From NCBI GenBank assembly GCA_017427185.1, contig JAFRTJ010000010.1, positions 1 to 64,000 of the forward strand: a stretch of 64,000 bases of DNA. The letters are read 5' to 3'. The notes under the pieces are model-generated. The model was not told the DNA's origin, made no database searches, and saw nothing but the letters and a program-made list of their open reading frames with translations. Every line of letters starts with the position of its first letter. Position 1 is the stretch's first letter. Below are positions 38,069 through 47,012 of the stretch, piece by piece. The translations under genes and the position numbers were made by a program. The DNA is from Bacteroidaceae bacterium. GTDB lineage: Bacteria; Bacteroidota; Bacteroidia; Bacteroidales; Bacteroidaceae.

Positions 38069-39145
38069 TCAGACATAACCCTTCCACTTTCTCCATATCC
38101 AGTGGACGGAGGTGAAGATGGGGAACCATAGAATCTCATCAGGATACTGACGAAGGAAACGAAGATTTCTGCCTAAACGGCGGACAAGTCGATGAGGTTT
38201 GCTCTCCCCTTTCCGTTTCTGAGAACGAAGGTCGAACTTGCCAAAATTGCCTGATAACATTATTTCCTGAAGCAGGAACTCACCCCGTTTCTCTAACGGC
38301 TCACACAGCATCCATTCTGCAGGCATCGAGAAGACTTGCTGCAAAACGTACATCGTAGCACCCACAAATTTTTCCATCCCAAGGTGATGAAAGACTTCCA
38401 TTATCTGGTTCTTAGGGATGGAATTGTTCTTGTGGAAAAGTTTTAACACATAATAATAATCAAGCAATTGCCGCAGACCAATTCCTTCGTCAAACAAATG
38501 CCGATAAATGTGGATTAGGATAAAAATTGTATTGAACTGGGGAGTAGGTATGCAGAAGCCCAATTCCGTCTCATGAGAGAACTGCTCATCTGACTGCTCA
38601 AGAAACCATCTTTGCAAGTATCTGTTCTTAAAGGGATTGTTCATCCAAGTAGGTGTAAAGTGCACTTCTACAGGCAATCCCTTCATTACAGGAAAATCCA
38701 TGTGATGATAGATTACCTTCCTCTTGGGGAACAATGGACGTATAAACTTCAACACCTTCTCTCGACCTCCTTCCACCCAGATATCAATATCACCTGAGGT
38801 ACGTCTCTCAGGGTGAGGATAATAAGAAGCGATTCCTTGTCCTTTTAGGATACACGACCTATATCCATGCTTGCGAAAAAGATTTACAATCTTAACACAA
38901 CCATCCAACGTATTCTCGTTTTTCTGCTCCACCTTATCCGAGTTAGCCACCCATCGCATAATCATACGTCGCTGGGGACATTGATCCTTCCTAAGATTCT
39001 CTATACCTTGAAAACAGATTCCCAATACGCTCTGCTTCTTAGCCATCTGAAAGAGTTCCTCCCATTCCTCCTCTGTGGGAACAGAAGATAGCTCCACTCT
39101 CTGAGAAACAGCAACCTGCAGAAGTTCGAAAAAGAGATTACTCAT
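38069..39145 (-). CDS. Nucleotidyltransferase-fold family protein (NTP_transf_5 type)
   Basis: 358 residues. The central CILKGQGIASYYPHPERR followed by SGDIDIWV gives the DxD metal site of the polymerase-beta-like nucleotidyltransferase fold seen in the NTP_transf_5 family. Members are common in Bacteroidetes capsule and exopolysaccharide clusters, but their substrate is uncertain. Last gene of the reverse-strand polysaccharide operon, 12 bp after the beta-helix gene. Confidence 0.78.
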   Translation of the reverse strand: MSNLFFELLQVAVSQRVELSSVPTEEEWEELFQMAKKQSVLGICFQGIENLRKDQCPQRRMIMRWVANSDKVEQKNENTLDGCVKIVNLFRKHGYRSCILKGQGIASYYPHPERRTSGDIDIWVEGGREKVLKFIRPLFPKRKVIYHHMDFPVMKGLPVEVHFTPTWMNNPFKNRYLQRWFLEQSDEQFSHETELGFCIPTPQFNTIFILIHIYRHLFDEGIGLRQLLDYYYVLKLFHKNNSIPKNQIMEVFHHLGMEKFVGATMYVLQQVFSMPAEWMLCEPLEKRGEFLLQEIMLSGNFGKFDLRSQKRKGESKPHRLVRRLGRNLRFLRQYPDEILWFPIFTSVHWIWRKWKGYV

Positions 39146-39157
39146 TACTTCTTAATG

Positions 39158-41311
39158 TCATTTATTTGTGATTTCCGTGAAAGACCTCTCTTCCTTCCCA
39201 AATGAAACCCAGCGACTCATTCCCTCCCATACAGGGCAAGACGTGAACAGTTTCCTGTATCTCTTGCTAATGCACAATCCAGCACCGCCGGAGTCCAGTT
39301 GTTCCACCGTGTAATCCATATCCTCCACACTCAGGTTATGCTTCTCATTCTCAGGTCGCTTAGCACCACGAGACATTGCAACAAAGTTGGAACTACATAC
39401 ATTATTCTCCAGCGAATCCCTTCTTCCCTCAAATTTATAGCTACCAGCAAAAAGATTATACATCATCAGATTACCAGTATTATAATCTTCCACTTTCTCT
39501 GATACACTTTCCACCAAACGTGAATCTACGCAATACGAATTATGGATACCATAAAAAACATTCCCATAGATCTTCAAATTCTTGGCCCCATCATCGCAGA
39601 AGATGCCTCGATTGTCTTTCATCCCCTTCACATTGTGAATATAATTGTATCGAATCACTACATCATCCAATCGAGTACTGATGTATATCGCGCCTCCATC
39701 CATTAGTGTATACTGCTGGTAATCAGCGATGAAAATGGAATCTTGAAACATTTCGTTTCCTTCTACAATTCCAGTCACTTTATCTTGCTGAGGTGCTCCC
39801 CAATTGTATCCAATGCTGAGAGCAGCATAATGGAAATTATGAAAGGTATTGTTGGAAACATAGAAATTGGGGGAAAACATCGTCACGTCAACCGTGTTAT
39901 TGAGACCTCGGCTGTTGTCAAAGAAAATGTTGTTCTGGACAACTGTACCATCACATCCTGGACCTGAGAAGACACACGAAGAGTAACTTCTTTCTACCCT
40001 ATTCTTTTGGAATGTGATATGAGGCGTGTAATAGGCATTGAGAACACGTGTATGCAAGTCTTGAAAAAGACAATTCTGAATCAAGATTCCCTGCGTAGAT
40101 ACTTTATAGAAATCCATCAAATTGCTTTGCCCACCATTCCCAACAAACTTCACACCTTCTATCAGAATTTGATGAAGTCGACAGTTCTTCAAGTTAAGGA
40201 ATCGCCCCTCCTTACATGGATTCTCTTTATAGAAGAGTCGATATCGAGGATTCGTTTCTCCATATCCTTTATCCCAATTCACATTCCACTCCTTGAAAAA
40301 ACTATTCATGTAGAAAAGTTCAGGCGCATGGAAATAGCACCATCCATCCTTTACAGATTCCACCTCATAAAATCTAGTAAGATACCATTCTGTCAACTGC
40401 AGTTTCTTTGGAAGAAGGAGAGAAATCGAATTCAAGTGTATTCGACACAACTTATCTTCCTGATTCACGATCTCCACCGTATCTGGTGACATCTCCGTCT
40501 CACTACCCATATCACCATCCCGCTGGAATCCTGCTGCCATGATGACAACTCTTTTCCCCACCAACTTCAAACTAGTCTTTGGAAAATCTATGTTCTGCAA
40601 GCCAATCTGATTCTCATGGAACGTATATGTACCCTCTGCTAATTGGACTTCTACCAAGGCAGGTTCATCTTTCAAAGCGGACTGAATTCTATCACCCAAC
40701 TGATCAAATTCATGCTGCGAAGCCACATTAATCCTCACCTTCTTCCCATTCCGAGGCTTAAAAGGAATAGTTCGTGGAGCAACTCTCCGCTCTTGTTCTT
40801 CTATCAATCTGTTTTCCTTGGGAATCTGAAACACATGCATGAAATCCAATGGGTGGATATACTCGTGAATTTGGGGATTTTCCTCCAGACTACCAATCTT
40901 ATTTTTATCCAACATATAAAACGGACATACCTCCTTCCCTTCAGGGAGCTTCTCCCAATCGATGCTTATATATCCCTTCAGCCCTTCCCGTTTACCTTGC
41001 AGAGGAATAACCCCCATGTTCTCCACATTTTTGTTAGAGTAATACGAAAGAACCACGCTTGACCCATCGGCTTTATCATCTTTCAACGACTTCTCCTCCC
41101 CAATACATATTTGCCAAACAGGAGGCTGGTCTTTTCGCTGCAAATTACGCCTTATCATACGCAGATAATATATCTTATCTGGCTGCATCCCTTCCATATA
41201 CAACTCCTTGACATACTCAAGTTGAGCCAGCACTTCCATAGGATTCAGGAAAAGAAAGATGACGATGGTCACCTTCCACAAAACCCAACCAAATATGCTC
41301 CTTCTTCTCAT
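39158..41311 (-). CDS. Secreted parallel beta-helix (pectate-lyase-fold) protein
   Basis: 717 residues with a signal peptide (about 1-30, ending MEVLAQ). After an N-terminal beta region, a right-handed beta-helix spans roughly 190-620. It is marked by short strand repeats such as ILIQNCLFQDLHTR, ITFQKNRVERSYSS, TVVQNNIFFDNSRG and FYVSNNTFHNFHYA, and by VRINVASQHEFDQL at its start. The fold occurs in lyases, epimerases and glycosidases; no catalytic set was identified. A secreted or periplasmic polysaccharide-modifying enzyme inside a capsule operon might trim or epimerise the polymer. 10 bp after the WecG/TagA-type gene. Confidence 0.75.
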   Translation of the reverse strand: MRRRSIFGWVLWKVTIVIFLFLNPMEVLAQLEYVKELYMEGMQPDKIYYLRMIRRNLQRKDQPPVWQICIGEEKSLKDDKADGSSVVLSYYSNKNVENMGVIPLQGKREGLKGYISIDWEKLPEGKEVCPFYMLDKNKIGSLEENPQIHEYIHPLDFMHVFQIPKENRLIEEQERRVAPRTIPFKPRNGKKVRINVASQHEFDQLGDRIQSALKDEPALVEVQLAEGTYTFHENQIGLQNIDFPKTSLKLVGKRVVIMAAGFQRDGDMGSETEMSPDTVEIVNQEDKLCRIHLNSISLLLPKKLQLTEWYLTRFYEVESVKDGWCYFHAPELFYMNSFFKEWNVNWDKGYGETNPRYRLFYKENPCKEGRFLNLKNCRLHQILIEGVKFVGNGGQSNLMDFYKVSTQGILIQNCLFQDLHTRVLNAYYTPHITFQKNRVERSYSSCVFSGPGCDGTVVQNNIFFDNSRGLNNTVDVTMFSPNFYVSNNTFHNFHYAALSIGYNWGAPQQDKVTGIVEGNEMFQDSIFIADYQQYTLMDGGAIYISTRLDDVVIRYNYIHNVKGMKDNRGIFCDDGAKNLKIYGNVFYGIHNSYCVDSRLVESVSEKVEDYNTGNLMMYNLFAGSYKFEGRRDSLENNVCSSNFVAMSRGAKRPENEKHNLSVEDMDYTVEQLDSGGAGLCISKRYRKLFTSCPVWEGMSRWVSFGKEERSFTEITNK

Positions 41312-41321
41312 TACAATTCAT

Positions 41322-42068
41322 CTATGCAAAAGGATTCTTATACTTTCCCATCAGTTGAGAAATAAAAGACGGGAAGAAAGCAAGGTCAGAAACGTATCGT
41401 TTCACCAAACGAGGATTCGTACACATCCTGTAGAACCACTCAATTGCCAATCTTTGGAAGATACGTGGAGCACGTTGTTTGTTGCCAGCCTCATAGTCAA
41501 TCGTTGCGCCCAATGCCATCCAGATTTTCACGTCAGGCATACGATCTCTATAATGGATAATGAATTTCTCCTGCTTTGGAGCCCCTACACCTACCACAAC
41601 CACTGTAGCGCCACTCCGATTAATAAGATCAATAATATCTTCTATCTCCTGAGAATCCTTCTCGAAACCAAAGGATGGCGAATGTGCACCAATCACAATC
41701 TCGCGCCCCACTCTTGCATTAATTCTTCGCATCGCCTCCTGAGGCACACCTGGAGCAGCACCCAGCAGGAAAAGCCGAATGTCAGGATCATCTCGATGAT
41801 ACATATAGAATCGCGAAAGGAACGTACTGCCAGGAATTGCCTGAATAATCCTTTGGGGCAATAATTTGGAACAGAGATAGAGAATCATCGAGTCGCAGAT
41901 TACCCATTCCGCTTTCTGGTAGCACTCGTAGAACTCCTTGTCACGCTGCAGATTCAAGAGATGATCCACATTGGGAGTAAAGAGAACACCCTCGTTGAGC
42001 GACTCCAGCAACTGCTGCTCCGTCAGGTTCTGGATTCCAATGTTCAGGATTTGTACCTTCTCCATCAT
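41322..42068 (-). CDS. WecG/TagA/CpsF-family glycosyltransferase (copy 2)
   Basis: 248 residues. Family hallmarks: TPNVDHLLNLQRD, WVICDSMIL, a PGSTF segment, GAAPGVPQEAMRRI, VVVGVGAPKQEKF and the WMALGATIDYEAG-RAP stretch. These GT26 enzymes add ManNAcA, ManNAc or similar to lipid-linked intermediates. Its ATG overlaps the stop of the neighbouring paralogue by 4 bp (ATGA), so the two are translationally coupled and may act in sequence. Confidence 0.88.
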   Translation of the reverse strand: MMEKVQILNIGIQNLTEQQLLESLNEGVLFTPNVDHLLNLQRDKEFYECYQKAEWVICDSMILYLCSKLLPQRIIQAIPGSTFLSRFYMYHRDDPDIRLFLLGAAPGVPQEAMRRINARVGREIVIGAHSPSFGFEKDSQEIEDIIDLINRSGATVVVVGVGAPKQEKFIIHYRDRMPDVKIWMALGATIDYEAGNKQRAPRIFQRLAIEWFYRMCTNPRLVKRYVSDLAFFPSFISQLMGKYKNPFA

Positions 42069-42820
42069 TTCAACTCATGAAGAATATTCCATAGAAAAAG
42101 AACATTACCTATTATATATCTGCGCCACAATCTGCGAGGATTGCTGCACAAACGATGAAGCCATTCCAGTCCATGATCCTGCATCCATCGCGGAGCTCTT
42201 TTCACGGTGCCTGCATAGAAGTCAAACACAGCTCCAATCGTTCCCACGTGGCAATCAATATTCAACTCACCCCAATGCGTGAAAGCCCACTTCTCCTGTT
42301 TGGGAGCTGTCATACCTATCCAAAGCAAGTCAGGATACGCTCCGTTGATCGCCTCCAAGATAGCTTTATCATCCTCCTCAGAGAATTCAGGTTTATAAGG
42401 AGGCGAATACGTCACCACCTCCAAATGAGGGAAATCCTTAGCAGCACGCTCCATAATCAGAGAAAGCACCTTCTCACTCGAACCCATGAACATCACCCTC
42501 AAAGGTTTCCGCCCTTCTTCCTTCTCCATCAAGTCACGGCTTCTCTCCTCTATCCGTTTCATCTCGAAATCAAACAGATCTCCTCCAGCAATCCTTTCCA
42601 CAGGTCTACTCTTTGCCTTCAACCATCGACATGCCCACACCACACTATACCCATCTGGTATCAGCACATCCCCCTGACTCAGAGCTAAAGCTAGTGACTC
42701 ATCCTTCTGCGCCGTATTATATGAATGCGCATTGATGGTATTTATCAGAAGCTTTTTATCAGGCAAGTCTGCCAAGTCAGCCCTGGAGGTTTGTATATCA
42801 AGGTCTTTTAAAGAAAACAT
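42065..42820 (-). CDS. WecG/TagA/CpsF-family glycosyltransferase (copy 1)
   Basis: 251 residues from ATG 42820 (a GTG lies one codon upstream). Motifs: TINAHSYNTAQKD, DVLIPDGYSVVWA, RIAGGDLF, VMFMGSSEKV, LLWIGMTAPKQEKW and GAVFDFYAGTVKRAP. Same GT26 family as the next gene but clearly diverged, so the two probably transfer different sugars or recognise different acceptors. Transcribed with the polysaccharide operon. Confidence 0.88.
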   Translation of the reverse strand: MFSLKDLDIQTSRADLADLPDKKLLINTINAHSYNTAQKDESLALALSQGDVLIPDGYSVVWACRWLKAKSRPVERIAGGDLFDFEMKRIEERSRDLMEKEEGRKPLRVMFMGSSEKVLSLIMERAAKDFPHLEVVTYSPPYKPEFSEEDDKAILEAINGAYPDLLWIGMTAPKQEKWAFTHWGELNIDCHVGTIGAVFDFYAGTVKRAPRWMQDHGLEWLHRLCSNPRRLWRRYIIGNVLFLWNILHELK

Positions 42821-42855
42821 CACAATTTATTCATTAGAATAAATCATCATTAATA

Positions 42856-43551
42856 TTATATTTTCACACCATACCTTTCGCATCTTTCTATGTATTTCCG
42901 TAAATCTTTTCTGTGATGGAATTTCAATAATTTAAAATAAATGCAATCTGGCAAATGATTCTTTATGATATATGGGACTTTAGAAATATATTGTTGAATT
43001 TTGTTTTTCTCATAATTAGCATATTGGACAGGTGTATGCCAATCGCCATATTGCAGTGATAGACACTCATCATAATCTTTGGGGACAAACAAGCATACAC
43101 CTTTAAAGTCAAACATAATTCTATCTGTAATGTATTTTTCAAACATATAGCCACCTCCTTTGGTTTCTCGCAAATTATCCGTCAATTTCTGTAGAACATA
43201 AAAATCGATATATTCTCCTTTGCGAATAATAGAATATAGCCCACGACGTTCATATCTAATAAGATTAAAGCCCTTCTCTCGCAAATCCCATAAAACATCT
43301 CTAAAAAGCCTCTCTTCCTCTTGCAAGATATACAAATCAATATCTTCATCCCACGTTATAAAATCATTCTCACGAATTATCCCTAATAGTGAACCAAACA
43401 CTGGTCCCCAATGAATCTTCTTTTCATTTAATACTGTAGCAAGCAGTTTCAGGTTTTCTAAAGCCTGTACTTTATCTATCTGCTTTATTCCTAAATATAA
43501 GATCTTATTCTTATACTTGAAATTCCCTTTTGATGTTTTTATTATAGACAT
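42856..43551 (-). CDS. LicD-like transferase
   Basis: 231 residues. The LicD signature is clear: GPVFGSLLGIIRENDF followed by WDEDIDLYI, giving the metal-binding acidic cluster of the nucleotidyltransferase fold, then YIDFYVLQK. LicD proteins move phosphocholine or another phospho-amino-alcohol from its CDP form to a surface glycan. With two LicC-like nucleotidyltransferase domains at the promoter-proximal end of the operon, it may transfer the group they activate (inference). Markedly AT-rich gene. Confidence 0.8.
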   Translation of the reverse strand: MSIIKTSKGNFKYKNKILYLGIKQIDKVQALENLKLLATVLNEKKIHWGPVFGSLLGIIRENDFITWDEDIDLYILQEEERLFRDVLWDLREKGFNLIRYERRGLYSIIRKGEYIDFYVLQKLTDNLRETKGGGYMFEKYITDRIMFDFKGVCLFVPKDYDECLSLQYGDWHTPVQYANYEKNKIQQYISKVPYIIKNHLPDCIYFKLLKFHHRKDLRKYIERCERYGVKI

Positions 43552-43609
43552 ATTAATTTGTACTTTACTACCGTCTAAAATGATACTTTTTTATACTATA
43601 ACAGGAGAA

Positions 43610-44713
43610 TCACATTGTTTTCTTCAACGATAGTTTGTTCTCTAGATTAGTAATCCTCTCGATAAAAGAAACATCCATATATGAAGGACGCTCATTAATA
43701 CCATTTTTCTCCCCAACCAATCTTAACTGATTGTCTAACGCCTTTGCAACAGACTCAATATCATAAGGATCCACAATTTCTCCATTATTCTTCGTCACTA
43801 AACAAGAGGAACCTGCATTTTTTGATATCACTACCCTATTACCAGCCAATAAAGCTTCATTCGTAACTGCGCCATATGCTTCTTGAATGCTCAACAAGAT
43901 AAAAACATCACCTACATTATACCATGCTTTTAACATATCTCCTTCCACTCTTCCCGTAAAGATTACATCTTTGTTTATTGCATTTGATTCTTTCTTTAAT
44001 TGCTCCATCATTTCGCCATCACCAACAATAACTAGGATTGAATCCTCTTGTGTTTTATCATAAGCTGAAATTATACGAGAAATGTTTTTAAGTCCTACTA
44101 ACCGGCCAACAAACAATATAACTTTTTTATTATATAAATTGTATTCTGCCGCAATGCTTCTACTTATTGGAAGAACTCGTTTATAATTAGCTATCTCAAG
44201 TTTATCATCTCGCAAAATAGGTAGCCATATTCCTTTTCTAAAATGCTTTTGATACCAATCTTTTACCCTTGAGTCTAAAACAATTATGTCATTCATAAAA
44301 CGAGGTGCTATATATCTTAGCCATTTATGAATCATAGAAAAACTGTTATCATTCGCAATCATATCATAACTGTCATCACACATTGATACAATCTTGAAAG
44401 AAGATCGAGTAAACCATTTATATATAAGAATCTGCCAAAAAGAAAATTGAAATTCAGGAACTATAACCACTCGCGGAGATTCTCGACGAATAAGACTCCA
44501 TAACCCATAACATAAAGTTCTTGAAGTACGACCAAATGTAATGCCTTTCAAATAATAAGGCTTAAACTTACATTCTTTTAGAATTAAAGCCATATTTTTT
44601 ATGTCAGGATCTTTATCTTTATAAAAGAACATTTTGAACCCCCGTTCTGATAAAGCATTATATGTATCTACTCTATATGGTGCTATGGTTGTACGTATAA
44701 AAATATTTGACAT
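43610..44713 (-). CDS. GT4-type glycosyltransferase
   Basis: 367 residues, GT-B fold. The C-terminal half has the GT4 donor-site pattern: VILFVGRLVGLKNISRII, VIVGDGEMMEQL, VIFTGRVEGDML and LLSIQEAYGAVTNEALLAGN with the conserved EAxxxxxxE region. It uses a nucleotide-sugar to extend the repeat unit on the cytoplasmic face; specificity unknown. AT-rich, 62 bp after the GT2 gene. Confidence 0.87.
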   Translation of the reverse strand: MSNIFIRTTIAPYRVDTYNALSERGFKMFFYKDKDPDIKNMALILKECKFKPYYLKGITFGRTSRTLCYGLWSLIRRESPRVVIVPEFQFSFWQILIYKWFTRSSFKIVSMCDDSYDMIANDNSFSMIHKWLRYIAPRFMNDIIVLDSRVKDWYQKHFRKGIWLPILRDDKLEIANYKRVLPISRSIAAEYNLYNKKVILFVGRLVGLKNISRIISAYDKTQEDSILVIVGDGEMMEQLKKESNAINKDVIFTGRVEGDMLKAWYNVGDVFILLSIQEAYGAVTNEALLAGNRVVISKNAGSSCLVTKNNGEIVDPYDIESVAKALDNQLRLVGEKNGINERPSYMDVSFIERITNLENKLSLKKTM

Positions 44714-44775
44714 CTTTTATATATATATCATCAGTAATATAAAGTGGTTGTTCTGACATTATAGACTGTTTGTTT

Positions 44776-45612
44776 TTACAAACTAAAAGAATTCCACAAT
44801 TTAGGGAACATACAATGTGTGATTGTGGTACATATATGAAATAATGCAACAAATAGTCCATAATGTTTTCTCTCATGATAAAATAATACTTTTAATGGCA
44901 TCCCTGTTGGCTTATTTAAAGCTTTCCATCGTTGTTTAAATGAATAATCAGGATTACACCACACCGATAAAGAAGGATGCAATTCACATAAGCCGACATA
45001 TTCAGTAGAAAGTAGAACATCTATATCTTTCTCTTTAGCTCTTAATCCATAATCTGTATCGCCACCAGCATGATGGTAATATGGGTCTAAATTTCCTAGT
45101 ATATGAAATACATATTTTGGTACCAAGACTATATTTCCATTTAAATTGGTTCCTTTTTGTAGCTTTCCATTAGGGACTAACAACTTATCCGACTTGATAT
45201 CGTGTAAACCATAGGTGCATTCATTCGTTAATGCACTTTTAGTTGCACCTGATATGATTGCTTTATCTTGCTTAGAAGAAGAATCTTCCAATATCTTATT
45301 TATAGCATTTTCCAATAAAAAAGTATCATCATTTAACCATAGGTAATAGTCATAGTCATTCCTCCTTGATGCCTCTTTCCATGCTCGATACATTCCACGA
45401 TTCCAAAACAAATTACCATCCCCATGAAGAAGAATAACTGAGGGATATTTTTGACGTACCATATCGGAAGTACCATCAGTACAACCATCATCTGTCAAAT
45501 AGATATCAATTGACACATCTTCATTAATCTTATTTTGGAAAAGATGATATAGCGCTTTATCTGTACAATCTCTACGATTAAATACAGTAAGAAGAACAGC
45601 TATCTGTTTCAT
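44776..45612 (-). CDS. GT2-type glycosyltransferase
   Basis: 278 residues, GT-A fold. AVLLTVFNRRDCTDKAL at the N-terminus, IYLTDDGCTDGTSDMV, then WLNDDTFLL with the DDD-like metal site, and a later HHAGGDTDYGLRAKEK segment typical of rhamnosyl-type GT2 enzymes (a hint only). No membrane segment. AT-rich. Confidence 0.87.
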   Translation of the reverse strand: MKQIAVLLTVFNRRDCTDKALYHLFQNKINEDVSIDIYLTDDGCTDGTSDMVRQKYPSVILLHGDGNLFWNRGMYRAWKEASRRNDYDYYLWLNDDTFLLENAINKILEDSSSKQDKAIISGATKSALTNECTYGLHDIKSDKLLVPNGKLQKGTNLNGNIVLVPKYVFHILGNLDPYYHHAGGDTDYGLRAKEKDIDVLLSTEYVGLCELHPSLSVWCNPDYSFKQRWKALNKPTGMPLKVLFYHERKHYGLFVALFHICTTITHCMFPKLWNSFSL

Positions 45613-45653
45613 TTATGATAATATCTATTTATATTAAGAACAAACTCAACTGC

Positions 45654-47000
45654 CTATTTATCGGCTGGAACTATTGTGATATTGCGATGACTCTTGGAGG
45701 GAGAATAATTCTTAAATAGCATAATAAACCATCTTTTAAATTGTTTATCTTCCATTTTTCGGAATTTACTTGAAAGTCCCATTCCAATCATCATCCATAA
45801 CCAAATATTCTGAACAGTGAATGAATTATAATCCTCAATCCATCCGTATACCCAATGAAAGGCTATCGTACAACCAATCAACTTCATATACACACTATTT
45901 GACCGAAAAACAGCATAATATGAAGACTGAAGATATATGATAGAATATAGAATAAGACCAACCAATCCTAACCATGTAAAGATATTTAAATGAACTAACT
46001 CATTTGCATGTCGTTCACCCTTTCCAGTAAGATCTTCATTCATCGCATATTCACCAGCCACAAAAGACTCACTATAATTTCCGCGAGCTGGAGTATTCCC
46101 AAACAAAATATAGTTATTATCTATGGCAGATTGTATTACTTCTATGTATATAAAAGTCCTAGTATCATCCGACAGGTCCTGTTCTTCATCACCTACGACA
46201 GTCATATGTTTACCCTCATTACTACTACTCATGTCTTCAAGTATGTTGAATCTGCCAGTAGCAGCTAATCCTAACAAGACTGGAATTGATATATAAAAGA
46301 GCCAATGAACAATTCTATATATAAGTTCAGGAATAATCCTCCTACATGAATAAGCAAAACATACGGCGATTGTAGAAACTACCTTTATTATATTTGAGCG
46401 TGTGGAAAAATCTAAACAAAAGGCTACCAACATAACACAAACTATCAATTTCCATTTTCCAGGAACAACAGGAAGAAAGCAACCATACAATAATATAAAT
46501 GGAAATAAAAAGAAGTAACAACTGGAACTACAAACCCATATAAAAAAAAATAAAAATAAAAATGGCATTACAATATTCCACTTATGTAATACCGAACAGT
46601 TTATCCTAGGTTCGCGAAATAAATATGCATAACACGGCAATGAAGTCATTAATAAACCTGTGAACAATTGCTTATATTCCCAATAATTACTGGCAATCAA
46701 AAAACCACGAAAAAATCCAAGACACGACCATATTAGATAAAAAGTACATAACTTATATTCTCTGGAGAATAATAGGTTGCGATTCTTGATGATATACCAT
46801 ACTACTATAAATAGAAGGGAATAGTCAATCAACCAGTCTGTCCATTGATTTCCAAGAGGAAATCGTGACCATTGATTTATTGAAATACAAGTATTCGCAA
46901 TGATCAACCACGATAATATATCAAGGTATCTTGGGAAAGGTAGACTCCTGAGAAACCTTATATAACCCTTATGAGATTTATGTCGCAAAAAGGAATCCAC
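45654..47000 (-). CDS. O-antigen/capsule polymerase-like membrane protein (Wzy type)
   Basis: 448 residues starting at GTG 47000; the flippase stop lies in the same frame just upstream, so no other start exists. About 10-11 hydrophobic segments, with a large loop (about 265-330) rich in D, E and N that follows GLAATGRFNILEDM. The loop includes FGNTPARGNYSESF and ERHANELVHLNIFTWLG, the Wzy_C/O-antigen-ligase-like periplasmic loop. It probably polymerises repeat units exported by the adjacent Wzx. Sequence conservation is low in this family, so the call rests on topology and context. Confidence 0.75.
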   Translation of the reverse strand: MDSFLRHKSHKGYIRFLRSLPFPRYLDILSWLIIANTCISINQWSRFPLGNQWTDWLIDYSLLFIVVWYIIKNRNLLFSREYKLCTFYLIWSCLGFFRGFLIASNYWEYKQLFTGLLMTSLPCYAYLFREPRINCSVLHKWNIVMPFLFLFFFIWVCSSSCYFFLFPFILLYGCFLPVVPGKWKLIVCVMLVAFCLDFSTRSNIIKVVSTIAVCFAYSCRRIIPELIYRIVHWLFYISIPVLLGLAATGRFNILEDMSSSNEGKHMTVVGDEEQDLSDDTRTFIYIEVIQSAIDNNYILFGNTPARGNYSESFVAGEYAMNEDLTGKGERHANELVHLNIFTWLGLVGLILYSIIYLQSSYYAVFRSNSVYMKLIGCTIAFHWVYGWIEDYNSFTVQNIWLWMMIGMGLSSKFRKMEDKQFKRWFIMLFKNYSPSKSHRNITIVPADK

Positions 47001-47012
47001 AAAATAATATGT

